DNA of 22,673 nt, from NCBI GenBank assembly GCA_018714725.1, contig DVMZ01000071.1:1-22673 (forward strand). The letters are read 5' to 3'. The notes under the pieces are model-generated. The model worked only from the letters and a program-made list of their open reading frames with translations, did not search any database and was not told the origin of the DNA. A program made the position numbers and the translations under genes. This DNA comes from Candidatus Scatosoma pullistercoris. GTDB lineage: Bacteria > Bacillota > Clostridia > Christensenellales > Borkfalkiaceae. This document shows, piece after piece, positions 14,509-22,523 of this stretch; the stretch's first letter is position 1, and every line of letters starts with the position of its first letter.

Positions 14509-14619
14509 AACCTTACCTCTTTTTACCTCTTGAATTCCCGACGGGATTCCGTCCAAACCGTGCGGTTTGCCCTTCTTCAGGCCGCCGTTTTGCTTTTCCG
14601 CCGCTTTTTTTACTTTTTC

Positions 14620-14648
14620 ATTATACTACTTTCCCGCGCCGAAAGCAA
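14620..14648 (-). promoter_or_regulatory. serS promoter
   Basis: Minus-strand TTGCTT (14643-14648), 17-base spacer, TATAAT (14620-14625). The leader of about 105 nt contains two small hairpins (AAACCG/CGGTTT around 14566-14579 and a GGAATCCCG/CGGGAATTC pair) before the ribosome binding site. No T-box consensus (AGGGTGG...ACCGCG) is seen. Confidence 0.8.
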
Positions 14649-14687
14649 TTAAATCCGATCAACCTGCCGCAATTTCCTGCGAAAAAC

Positions 14688-14716
14688 TTGTAATTTGTCC
14701 GCACATGTGGTATAAT
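14688..14716 (+). promoter_or_regulatory. Promoter of the P-type ATPase gene
   Basis: TTGTAA (14688-14693), 17-base spacer, TATAAT (14711-14716) preceded by TGG, an extended -10. It is back to back with the serS promoter, with 39 bases between their -35 boxes, so the two may share a regulator. The leader is about 38 nt. Confidence 0.78.
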
Positions 14717-14760
14717 GAGAACACGGGTCCGGTTTCCGGGCCGCAAAACGGGGAACGGTT

Positions 14761-17337
14761 ATGAACAAGAACAAACAACAAAAACCTGAATATACTTCCG
14801 AGCAGGAAAAGCGGGAAAAGCGCTTCCGGGCTCTTTTTCCGAAAGAAAAAAAGCGCAAGAAAAAGACGTCGGGCGTCAGCTGTGCGGACGCCGTCCGTTT
14901 CAACGCCCTGCCGGACGAGGGACTCAGCCTCGCGCAGGTGGAACAGAGAAAGGAGCAGGGATTTGTCAACCGCGCCGGAAAAAAATACTCCAAGACTTAC
15001 AAGAGCATTTTTATCGGCAATATCTGCACCTTTTTCAACCTGCTCTGCCTTCTCGCGGCGCTGGCGCTCTTGTCCGCGCACGCCCCTCTGTCGCAGTTTT
15101 CCTTCGTTCTCATCTTCCTGTGCAACATCGTCATGGGAATCGTGCAGGAGATCCGGGCAAAGCGCAAAATCGACAAACTTTCCATTCTCTCCTCCCCCAC
15201 CGCGCGCGTGATCCGGGAGGGAAAACGCCGGGAAATCCCCGTATCCGAGCTCGTTCTCGACGACATCCTCCTGCTTTCGGCCGGGCAACAGGTGCCCGCT
15301 GACTGCATTATGCTGGACGGCGCCGCCGAACTCAACGAATCCCTGCTTACGGGCGAATCGGTACCCGTGAAAAAGGAAGCGGGCGAGCAGCTGTTTGCCG
15401 GGTCCTTCCTCTCCAGCGGCCATTGCGCCGTGCGCGTCGATAAAATCGCCGAGGATACCTATATCAGCAAACTTACCGCGCGCGCCAAAAAGTACAAGCG
15501 GCCCAATTCGGAAATCATGAATTCCATCAGCCTGTTCATCAAGGCAATCGGTATCATGATCGTCCCGATCGCCTTCTTCATGTTCCTCGTCAATTTCAAA
15601 AACCTGGGCGGAAGCTGGGCGCAGCTCAACGAGCAGGGCGGATTTTTCAAAGTCCTCTTTTCCGACAATCCCCGGCTGAACGAAACCATTCAGAAAACCT
15701 GCTCCGTCATCATCGGCATGATCCCTTCGGGATTGCTGCTCCTCACGACGGTGGCCCTGTCCATCGGCATGATCCGGCTCGCCAAATACAACACCCTCGT
15801 ACAGGATATGTATTCGCTGGAAATGCTCGCCCGCGTCAACGTGCTCTGCCTCGACAAGACGGGCACCATCACCGATGGGCGCATGAAGGTGAGCGACTGC
15901 ATCCTCCTCAACAATACCACCGGATATTCCGTGGACGATATTCTGGGCTCCATGCTCGCCTCCCTCAAAGACAACAATCAGACTTCCATCGCGTTGTACG
16001 AGCGGTTCGGACATTCCACCGCTTTGCAGGCCAGCGCAACCCTGCCCTTCTCCTCCGCCCGGAAACTGTCGGCAGTCACCTTCGGCGAAGCGGGAACTTT
16101 TGCAATGGGCGCGCCCGAATTTGTCTTAAAACCCATGCCCGCGCGCGTGGAAAAAATCGTCAAACAATATGCGCAGATGGGGCTCCGGGTGCTGGTGCTG
16201 GCGCACTCCACCGCACAGATCCAGGGGGATAAAGTGCCCTCGGCATTCCGGCCCGTCGCCATTCTCACCCTTTCCGACAATATCCGGCCGGACGCGATCG
16301 AAACGATCAGATGGTTCCGGGAAAACGACGTCGCGGTGAAGGTGATTTCCGGCGACAATCCCGTCACCGTCTCCGAAGTGGCGCGCCGGGCGGGAATCAA
16401 AAACGCCGCTCAGTTCATTTCCCTGGAAGGCCTGTCGGACATCGAAGTGGAAAACGCCGCCAACGAATACACGGTGTTCGGCCGCGTGACGCCCGAACAG
16501 AAAGCCATCCTTATCCGCGCCATCAAGAAAGCGGGCAACACGGTGGCCATGACGGGCGACGGCGTCAACGATATCCTCGCCATGAAAGAGGCCGACTGCG
16601 CCGTCTCCGTCGCTTCGGGCAGCGACGCCGCCAGAAACGTCTCCAACCTCGTTTTGCAGGACAATAACTTCGGCTCCATGCCCAAAATCGTCAACGAAGG
16701 CCGCCGGGTCATCAACAACATCAAGGACTCCGCTTCCCTGTATATCATGAAGACTCTGCTGACCATGATTCTGGCGCTCATCTGTATCGTCACGGGAAGC
16801 GTGTACTTCTTCACCACCAACAATATGCTGCTGTTTGAAATCTTCATCAGCGCGATTCCCTCGTTCATTCTCTCCCTGCAGCCCAACACCAACCGGGTCA
16901 AAGGCAAATTCATTCCCTTTGTCGTCAGCCGCGCCCTCCCCGGCGCCCTGACCCTCGCCTTCGGCATTCTCGCCCTCTATATCATCAATCAGACCCCCCT
17001 GTCCAAGATCTTTGAATACACGACGGAATCGGGAGAGACGGGCAGCGTTTATGAACCCATGCTGATGGTTTCACTCACGTTTACGGGACTGGTGATGCTG
17101 CTGAGAATCTGTCAGCCGCTCAATCTCATCCGCGCGGTGCTGTGGGGTACGATGGCCGCGCTGTGTATCACCGTGCTCGCCGTGCCGGTTCTGGGCAATA
17201 TCGTCTATGCGGGTTGGGGAAATCTGCATTTCAACCTGACGCAGCTCCTGCTCATGATCGTCATCGTGCAGGCGGCCATTCCCGTCTCCTCCATGCTCCT
17301 CCGGTTCTTCGATATGTTCAATCCCGCCGAGGAATAG
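14761..17337 (+). CDS. P-type cation-transporting ATPase (CtpE/Exp7-like, substrate uncertain)
   Basis: The 858-residue pump begins with a Lys/Arg-rich cytosolic stretch (KEKKRKKK). It has the actuator motif LLTGESVPVKK (TGES at about 197), the membrane helix 4 motif MIPSGLLLLTT (residues 320-330), the phosphorylation motif CLDKTGTITDG with Asp365, KVISGDNPVTV and the hinge MTGDGVNDILAMKEADCAV (about 597-615), then six C-terminal helices. The short nucleotide-binding domain and the SGSDAARN...VLQDNNF stretch place it near CtpE (mycobacteria) and Exp7 (streptococci), a branch linked to calcium or magnesium. Ser323 replaces the Glu of the usual PEGL motif, so ion choice is uncertain. ATG 14761 follows GGGGAA. 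It is monocistronic, with its own promoter and terminator. Confidence 0.92.
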   Translation: MNKNKQQKPEYTSEQEKREKRFRALFPKEKKRKKKTSGVSCADAVRFNALPDEGLSLAQVEQRKEQGFVNRAGKKYSKTYKSIFIGNICTFFNLLCLLAALALLSAHAPLSQFSFVLIFLCNIVMGIVQEIRAKRKIDKLSILSSPTARVIREGKRREIPVSELVLDDILLLSAGQQVPADCIMLDGAAELNESLLTGESVPVKKEAGEQLFAGSFLSSGHCAVRVDKIAEDTYISKLTARAKKYKRPNSEIMNSISLFIKAIGIMIVPIAFFMFLVNFKNLGGSWAQLNEQGGFFKVLFSDNPRLNETIQKTCSVIIGMIPSGLLLLTTVALSIGMIRLAKYNTLVQDMYSLEMLARVNVLCLDKTGTITDGRMKVSDCILLNNTTGYSVDDILGSMLASLKDNNQTSIALYERFGHSTALQASATLPFSSARKLSAVTFGEAGTFAMGAPEFVLKPMPARVEKIVKQYAQMGLRVLVLAHSTAQIQGDKVPSAFRPVAILTLSDNIRPDAIETIRWFRENDVAVKVISGDNPVTVSEVARRAGIKNAAQFISLEGLSDIEVENAANEYTVFGRVTPEQKAILIRAIKKAGNTVAMTGDGVNDILAMKEADCAVSVASGSDAARNVSNLVLQDNNFGSMPKIVNEGRRVINNIKDSASLYIMKTLLTMILALICIVTGSVYFFTTNNMLLFEIFISAIPSFILSLQPNTNRVKGKFIPFVVSRALPGALTLAFGILALYIINQTPLSKIFEYTTESGETGSVYEPMLMVSLTFTGLVMLLRICQPLNLIRAVLWGTMAALCITVLAVPVLGNIVYAGWGNLHFNLTQLLLMIVIVQAAIPVSSMLLRFFDMFNPAEE

Positions 17338-17371
17338 AACCGGCGAGGAATAACCCCGACGGCGAATCATT

Positions 17372-17411
17372 AAAACCGTGCCGCGCGAAAAATTCGCGCG
17401 GCACGGTTTTT
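17372..17411. terminator. Terminator of the P-type ATPase gene, bidirectional
   Basis: A perfect 18-bp stem (17372-17389 with 17393-17410), loop AAA, ending in five T residues on the plus strand and four A residues at the left end (T run on the minus strand). It lies 34 bases past the ATPase stop codon. Confidence 0.93.
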
Positions 17412-17615
17412 CGATAAAAAAGACAAACGGCCGTTTGAAGAAACTCTTACAAAATGTCGCACTTATTCCGACAATTCATCGCCATGTATAGGCAATACCG
17501 TTTCAACGACGGCTCGCCCGGCGGAGTTTTCCGCTTCCTTTCTTATATCCGTGATATCCCCCATATTCTTCCAAGGCCTGTGCCTGCCATGCGGAAAACT
17601 ATGCACAAGTACAAT

Positions 17616-17647
17616 CCGCCCGTCTCCTATATTCGGGAGACGGGCGG
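17616..17647 (-). terminator. Hairpin downstream of gyrA
   Basis: A perfect 12-bp inverted repeat, CCGCCCGTCTCC (17616-17627) and GGAGACGGGCGG (17636-17647), with an 8-nt loop, 13 bases after the gyrA stop. The following minus-strand sequence (ATTGTACTTG) has few T residues, so it may work as an RNA-stabilising end or a weak terminator; the hairpin at 17372 backs it up. Confidence 0.6.
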
Positions 17648-17660
17648 ATATTTTCGGATT

Positions 17661-20348
17661 TTATTCTTCGTCGGAAGAATCTCCCGATTCAGGTTCTTCT
17701 GTTTCTTCGGCTCCTTCCGTTTCTTCGGCTCCTTCCGTTTCTTCGGCTTCTTCGGATTCCGTTTCCGCGTCGTCCGCGCCTTCCTCTTCTTCCAGAGTTT
17801 CGGCACCCTCCGTCAGCTCCTCGGGAGAGAGGTCGGCCGCGGTCTCTTCGGGAGCGGCGGTTTCCGCTTCGTCGTCCCGCTCGGTGACGTCCACGGTCGC
17901 CACGAGGCTGTCCTTGACGTTCATGACGCGCACGCCGCGGGTCGCCCTGCCGATACGGCTGATCGAATCGGCGTGCATGCGGATGATCGTGCCGCCCGTC
18001 GTGATGATCATGATGTCGTTTTCGTCGGACACCAGTTTCATATTGACGAGATAGCCCGTCTTTTCGTTGAACACGCCCGCTTTGATCCCCTTGCCGCCGC
18101 GGCCCTGCAAGCGGTAGTCCTCCACCGAAGTGCGCTTGCCGTAGCCCTTGGACGTGAGCGTGAAGATATCGTATTCGGGATTGACGACCAGCATATCGAC
18201 CAGTTCGTCCCCCTCGGCCAGGCGCATGGCCCTCACGCCCGCCGCCGTGCGGCCCATCGCGCGCACGCACGATTCATGGAAGCGCACGCACTTGCCCTCG
18301 CGGGACGCGACGATAATTTCGTTCTCGCCCGTCGTGAACTGCACGGAAATGAGTTCGTCCCCTTCCTGCATGCGGATGGCGATTTTGCCGTTCTTGGGAA
18401 TGCGCTCGTATTCCTTGGTGGTCGTCTTTTTGATGACCCCTTTCTTGGTGGCGATGACGATATAGCCGCCGTCGCCCTCCTTGACGGGCAGCACCGATTC
18501 GATCTTTTCGCCCTGGTCCAGCCGGACGATATTGACCACGGCGCGGCCGCGGGCGGTGCGGTTGGCTTCGGGGATTTCGTACCCCTTCACCGAATACACC
18601 TTGCCCAGCGACGAGAAGAGCAGAATGTCGTCGTGCGTGGAGCAGATGAACATCTTTTCCACATAGTCCTCGTCCTTGGGGCGGTGCGCGGTGACGCCCA
18701 TGCCGCCGCGGCCCTGCGCTTTGTATTCGGACACGGGCAGGCGCTTGATGTACCCCGTATGGGTGAGGGAAATGACGACGTCCTCCCTGTCGATGAGGTC
18801 CGCCTCCTCAATGGAGCCGTAATCGACGGAAATTTCCGTCTTTCTCGGCGAAGGATAGCGGTTTTTGATGTCGAGGAGATCGGAACGGATGATCGCCATC
18901 ACCCGGCTCTCGTGCGCGAGAATATCCTTGAGGTCGGCGATCGTCGCTTCCAGCTGCGCCAGTTCCTCTCTGAGCTTTTCCACTTCGAGGGAAGTGAGCC
19001 GCTGCAAGCGCATTTCAAGAATGGCGTTCGCCTGTTTGTCGTCCAGCTCGAACGCTTCCGTCAGGCGGGCGCAGGCGGCGAACTTATCCGCCGATTCCTT
19101 TATGATTCTGATGACTTCGTCGATATTGGCCAGCGCCAGCACCAGCCCCGCCACGATGTGCGCCCTCTCTTCCGTCTTGTTGAGGTCGAACTTCGTCCGG
19201 CGCACGATCACTTCTTTCTGATGTTCGAGGTAGTAGCGCAGAATTTCGCAGAGATTGAGGGTTCTGGGCTCGGTGCCGTTTTCCACCAGCGCCAGCATGA
19301 TGATTCCGTCCGAAACCTGCAGATTGGTGCGCTTGTACAGCGTATTGAGCACCACCTGCGCGTTGGCGTCCTTCTTGCATTCGATGACGATGCGCATGCC
19401 GTCGCGGTCGGATTCCTCGCGGATGTCCGAAATGCCTTCCAGCCGCTTGTCCTTGACCATGTCCGCGATCGTCTTGATGAGCTGCGCTTTGTTGACCTGA
19501 TAGGGGATTTCCGTGACGACGATCCGCTGACGCGCGTTGCCGCCCGTGCCGTAATCCTCGATTTCGCACTTGGAACGGATGACGATCTTGCCCTGGCCGG
19601 TGCGATAGGCCTGGCGGATACCGCTGCGGCCCATGATGATGCCGCCCGTCGGGAAGTCGGGGGCGGGGATGTACTGCATCAGCTCGTCCACCGTGATTTC
19701 GGGATTGTCGATCATCGCCACCGTGCCGTCGATGACCTCGGCGAGATTGTGCGGCGGAATGTTCGTCGCCATACCCACCGCGATGCCGTCCGAACCGTTG
19801 ACGAGCAGGTTGGGAAAGCGCGCGGGCAATACGACGGGTTCCTGTTCGTTGCCGTCGAAGTTGGGGATGAAATCCACCGTCTCCTTATCGAGGTCGCGGA
19901 GCATTTCCGCCGCCAGTTTGGACAGCCTCGCCTCTGTATAACGCATGGCCGCGGCGGGATCGCCGTCCACGCTTCCGAAGTTGCCGTGCCCGTCCACCAG
20001 CGGGAAATTGATCGTGAAATCCTGCGCGAGACGCACCAGCGCGTCGTACACCGAAATGTCGCCGTGCGGGTGATATTTACCCAGCGTATCCCCGACGATA
20101 CGCGCGCACTTTCTGTACGATTTGTCGTTGTACAGCCCCATTTCGTGCATGGAGAACAAAATTCTCCGGTGCACCGGTTTGAGTCCGTCCCGCACGTCGG
20201 GAATCGCCCTCGATTTGTTGACTGCCATCGCATACGCGATGAACGAACGCTTCAGCTCTTCGTCCACCTCCACGTCCAGCATCTTCGTCATCGCAAGGGT
20301 CTTTTTGAACTCCTCGGTCAGCTCCGGACTCGTTTCCTTCTTAGCCAT
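17661..20348 (-). CDS. gyrA: DNA gyrase subunit A
   Basis: The 895-residue subunit cuts and rejoins DNA in gyrase. The active-site tyrosine is Tyr137 in AAMRYTEARLSKLA. The quinolone-resistance region reads GKYHPHGDISVYDALVRL: Ile98 sits at the E. coli Ser83 position and Asp102 at Asp87. The C-terminal DNA-wrapping domain has GyrA-box-like motifs QGRGGMG (about residue 545) and QGRGGKG (about 747). A 77-residue tail (about 819-895) has 38 acidic residues and only one basic one. ATG 20348 has an excellent AAGGAG site seven bases upstream. It follows gyrB by 167 bp with no clear promoter or terminator between them, so the two are probably cotranscribed. QGRGGxG rather than DNA topoisomerase IV features, and the gyrB partner, support gyrase. 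Confidence 0.97.
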   Translation of the reverse strand: MAKKETSPELTEEFKKTLAMTKMLDVEVDEELKRSFIAYAMAVNKSRAIPDVRDGLKPVHRRILFSMHEMGLYNDKSYRKCARIVGDTLGKYHPHGDISVYDALVRLAQDFTINFPLVDGHGNFGSVDGDPAAAMRYTEARLSKLAAEMLRDLDKETVDFIPNFDGNEQEPVVLPARFPNLLVNGSDGIAVGMATNIPPHNLAEVIDGTVAMIDNPEITVDELMQYIPAPDFPTGGIIMGRSGIRQAYRTGQGKIVIRSKCEIEDYGTGGNARQRIVVTEIPYQVNKAQLIKTIADMVKDKRLEGISDIREESDRDGMRIVIECKKDANAQVVLNTLYKRTNLQVSDGIIMLALVENGTEPRTLNLCEILRYYLEHQKEVIVRRTKFDLNKTEERAHIVAGLVLALANIDEVIRIIKESADKFAACARLTEAFELDDKQANAILEMRLQRLTSLEVEKLREELAQLEATIADLKDILAHESRVMAIIRSDLLDIKNRYPSPRKTEISVDYGSIEEADLIDREDVVISLTHTGYIKRLPVSEYKAQGRGGMGVTAHRPKDEDYVEKMFICSTHDDILLFSSLGKVYSVKGYEIPEANRTARGRAVVNIVRLDQGEKIESVLPVKEGDGGYIVIATKKGVIKKTTTKEYERIPKNGKIAIRMQEGDELISVQFTTGENEIIVASREGKCVRFHESCVRAMGRTAAGVRAMRLAEGDELVDMLVVNPEYDIFTLTSKGYGKRTSVEDYRLQGRGGKGIKAGVFNEKTGYLVNMKLVSDENDIMIITTGGTIIRMHADSISRIGRATRGVRVMNVKDSLVATVDVTERDDEAETAAPEETAADLSPEELTEGAETLEEEEGADDAETESEEAEETEGAEETEGAEETEEPESGDSSDEE
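17702..17747 (-). repeat. 18-bp tandem repeat encoding the acidic GyrA tail
   Basis: The unit TTTCTTCGGCTCCTTCCG occurs at 17702-17719 and 17720-17737, and a half copy follows to 17747. On the coding strand it gives the repeated six residues ETEGAE. It lies inside the gyrA reading frame near the stop codon, so slippage would change tail length by six residues without a frameshift. Confidence 0.85.
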
Positions 20349-20515
20349 AATTTCTCCTTATCCTTTCTTTCGGATCCTGCTTTTTTCTTCGTGCGCGCCC
20401 GACGCGCCTTTGTCTGCCCTTCTGCTCTCCTTCCGCCTCTTTCCGTTCATCGCAACCCTGCCCCTATCTTTTCAAAATATCGGTAAAAAATACAGGGGAG
20501 GGGCGGCGCAAAAGG

Positions 20516-22429
20516 TCAGATGTCGAGATCGGTAACGAGGGAGGCGTTCTCCTCGATGAACTTTCTCCTCAGTTCCGGATTTTCGCCCATGAGCATGGCG
20601 AACATCTGATCCGCTTCGGCGGCATCCTCCATCGTCACGCGCACCAGAGTGCGGGTGGCGGGGTTCATCGTCGTGTCCCAGAGCTGTTCCTTGCTCATTT
20701 CTCCGAGACCTTTGTAGCGCTGGTATTCCACTTTGGAGGTCGCCGCGGCGTCATAGGCGATCTTCTCCTCTTCGGTGTAGAGATAGTCCTCTCTGCCCTT
20801 GCTGGTCGCCTTGTAGAGGGGCGGCTTGGCCGAATAGACGTGCCCGTGCTCGATGAGCGGGCGCATGAACCGGAAGAGGAAGGTGAACAGCAGAATGCGG
20901 ATATGCGCGCCGTCCACATCGGCATCGGTCATGGAGATGATGCGGTCGTAGCGCAGTTTGCTCTCGTCGAAATCGTCGAGAATGCCGCAGCCGAACGCCG
21001 TGATCATCGACTTGATTTCCTCGTTTTCAAGCACGCGGTTGAGCCGCACTTTCTCCACGTTGAGGATTTTGCCGCGCAGGGGCAGAATCGCCTGGAACCG
21101 CCGGTCGCGGCCCTGTTTCGCCGTACCGCCTGCCGAGTCCCCCTCGACGATATAAATCTCGCACAGCTCCGGACGGCGGTCGGAACAATCCGCCAGTTTG
21201 CCGGGCAGGGTACTGCTTTCCAGCACCCCTTTTCTGCGGGTGAGTTCCCGCGCGTTGCGCGCCGCGTCCCGCGCTTTCTGCGCCGTGATACAGCGCAGCA
21301 CCAGCTCCCGCGCGACGGCGGGATTTTCTTCGAGGAAGGTACCCATGTGCTCGGTGACGCACTTATTGACGAACGCGCGGATGGAGCTGTTGTTCAGCTT
21401 GTCCTTGGTCTGCGACTCGAACTGCGCGTTGATGAGCTTGACGGACACCACCGCCGTGATGCCCTCCCGGACGTCCTCGCCCGTGAGTTTGTCGCTCTCT
21501 TTGAGGATGTTCAGCTTTCTGCCCGCGTCGTTGATAACTTTGGTCAGCGCCATTTTCAGCCCCTCCACGTGCGTGCCGCCGTCGATGGTGTTCACGTTGT
21601 TGGCATAGCTGTAAATGACTTCGTTGTAGCTCTCGTTATACTGAATCGCCACTTCGCAGACGGTGTCCCCGTCCGTTTCCTCGAAATACACCGGCTGAGG
21701 AAAGAGCACTTCGTCGCGGTTCTTGTTGAGCTCCTCGACGAACGAGCGGATACCGCCCTCATAACAGAAGGAATCCTTCTTCTCCTCGCCCGGGCGCTTG
21801 TCTTCCAGCGTGATTCTCAGCCCCTTGTTGAGATAGGCGAGTTCCCGGAGCCGCCCTTTGAGGGCGTCGTAATTGAACACGGTCGTCTCAAAAATCTCGT
21901 CGTCGGGCATAAAGGTGACTTTTGTCCCCGTGATGTCCGTATCGCCGACGATCGCCACGGAGCGCTGAGGCACGCCGCGGTTGTACACCTGCTTGTAGAT
22001 GTGGCCGTTCTGGTAGACTTCGGCTTCCAGCCATTCGGAGAGGGCGTTCACCGCCTTGACCCCGACGCCGTGCAGGCCGCTGGACACCTTGTAGCCCGAA
22101 TCGCCGCCGAATTTTCCGCCCGCGTTCACCTTCGTGAACACGACTTCCAGCGTCGAAATCCCCTCTTTCGGATGAATGTCCGTGGGAATACCCCGCCCGT
22201 TGTCCTGCACCGTGCAGCTCCCGTCCGGGTTGAGCGTCACTTCGATGTGCGTGCAGTATCCCGCCAGCGCTTCGTCGATGGAATTGTCCACCACTTCGTG
22301 TACGAGGTGATGCAACCCCTTCGCGTCCGTCGAAGAGATGTACATACCCGGGCGTTTCCGGATATGCTCCAGTCCGTCCAGTACCTGAATTTGTTCGGCG
22401 CCGTATTCGCCTTCCACTCTTTCCGCCAT
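20516..22429 (-). CDS. gyrB: DNA gyrase subunit B
   Basis: The 637-residue ATPase subunit has the GHKL nucleotide-binding motifs RKRPGMYIS, VHEVVDNSIDEALAG and VQDNGRGIPT. It also has the GLHGVGVKAVNALS loop, the TOPRIM motifs IVEGDSAGGTAKQGRDR and MTDADVDGAHI, and the C-terminal YKGLGEMS...LWDTTMNP. Length matches the short Gram-positive form (about 640), without the large insert of proteobacterial GyrB. It powers negative supercoiling with GyrA. I choose ATG 22429 because GGGAG lies seven bases upstream; the in-frame TTG at 22435 would leave no spacing from that site. The gene is complete, and its promoter lies inside the window. It precedes gyrA in the same direction, as near oriC in Bacillota. 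Confidence 0.97.
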   Translation of the reverse strand: MAERVEGEYGAEQIQVLDGLEHIRKRPGMYISSTDAKGLHHLVHEVVDNSIDEALAGYCTHIEVTLNPDGSCTVQDNGRGIPTDIHPKEGISTLEVVFTKVNAGGKFGGDSGYKVSSGLHGVGVKAVNALSEWLEAEVYQNGHIYKQVYNRGVPQRSVAIVGDTDITGTKVTFMPDDEIFETTVFNYDALKGRLRELAYLNKGLRITLEDKRPGEEKKDSFCYEGGIRSFVEELNKNRDEVLFPQPVYFEETDGDTVCEVAIQYNESYNEVIYSYANNVNTIDGGTHVEGLKMALTKVINDAGRKLNILKESDKLTGEDVREGITAVVSVKLINAQFESQTKDKLNNSSIRAFVNKCVTEHMGTFLEENPAVARELVLRCITAQKARDAARNARELTRRKGVLESSTLPGKLADCSDRRPELCEIYIVEGDSAGGTAKQGRDRRFQAILPLRGKILNVEKVRLNRVLENEEIKSMITAFGCGILDDFDESKLRYDRIISMTDADVDGAHIRILLFTFLFRFMRPLIEHGHVYSAKPPLYKATSKGREDYLYTEEEKIAYDAAATSKVEYQRYKGLGEMSKEQLWDTTMNPATRTLVRVTMEDAAEADQMFAMLMGENPELRRKFIEENASLVTDLDI

Positions 22430-22444
22430 TTTCAACTCCCGTTC

Positions 22445-22472
22445 GCGCGCGTGCGCGAGAGCGCACGCGCGC
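22445..22472 (-). promoter_or_regulatory. Perfect GC hairpin in the gyrB 5' leader
   Basis: GCGCGCGTGCGC (22445-22456) and GCGCACGCGCGC (22461-22472) form a 12-bp perfect stem with a 4-nt loop. It ends four bases before the GGGAG ribosome binding site. Positions 22444-22457 are strict alternating pyrimidine-purine (CG/TG), able to form left-handed DNA or a cruciform under negative supercoiling. There is no T run, so a terminator is unlikely. Confidence 0.75.
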
Positions 22473-22494
22473 TGTTGTTTTTACTTACTTACTC

Positions 22495-22523
22495 ATTATA
22501 CTACAAAAGCTAAAAAAAGTACA
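22495..22523 (-). promoter_or_regulatory. gyrB promoter: strong -10, weak -35
   Basis: Minus-strand TATAAT lies at 22495-22500, in the same TAGTATAATGA context as the serS promoter. At 17 bases the -35 position reads TGTACT, a poor match. The predicted start near 22488 gives a leader of about 59 nt that includes the GC hairpin. From 22524 to the window end I see no gene, only pyrimidine-rich sequence. Confidence 0.6.

Larger units (their letters stand above)
17338..17660. other. Convergent gap between the P-type ATPase and gyrA
   Basis: This 323-bp gap has the two terminators listed at 17372-17411 and 17616-17647. The 200 bases between them are more AT-rich than the neighbours and contain a 14-bp palindrome (CAAACGGCCGTTTG, 17423-17436) with a T6 run on the minus strand. 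A frame open from 17454 on the plus strand has no ribosome binding site and runs antisense into gyrA, so I do not call a gene. No RNA gene was recognised. Confidence 0.5.

Noticed and set aside
14509..14660. T-box riboswitch before serS
   Set aside because: The leader is only about 105 nt and lacks the T-box sequence and terminator/antiterminator pair.
17597..17608. DnaA box-like CTATGCACA
   Set aside because: One mismatch to TTATNCACA, a single copy, no cluster or AT-rich unwinding region; chance is likely.
17454..20486. Plus-strand open frame of about 1010 codons over gyrA
   Set aside because: Antisense shadow of gyrA from GC-rich codon use; no ribosome binding site, and His/Arg/Asp-rich composition typical of such shadows. 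The same applies to frames over gyrB (20840-22513), ppx (1410-3614) and serS (13303-14652).
22430..22435. TTG start for gyrB
   Set aside because: It directly abuts GGGAG with no spacer; ATG 22429 has normal spacing.
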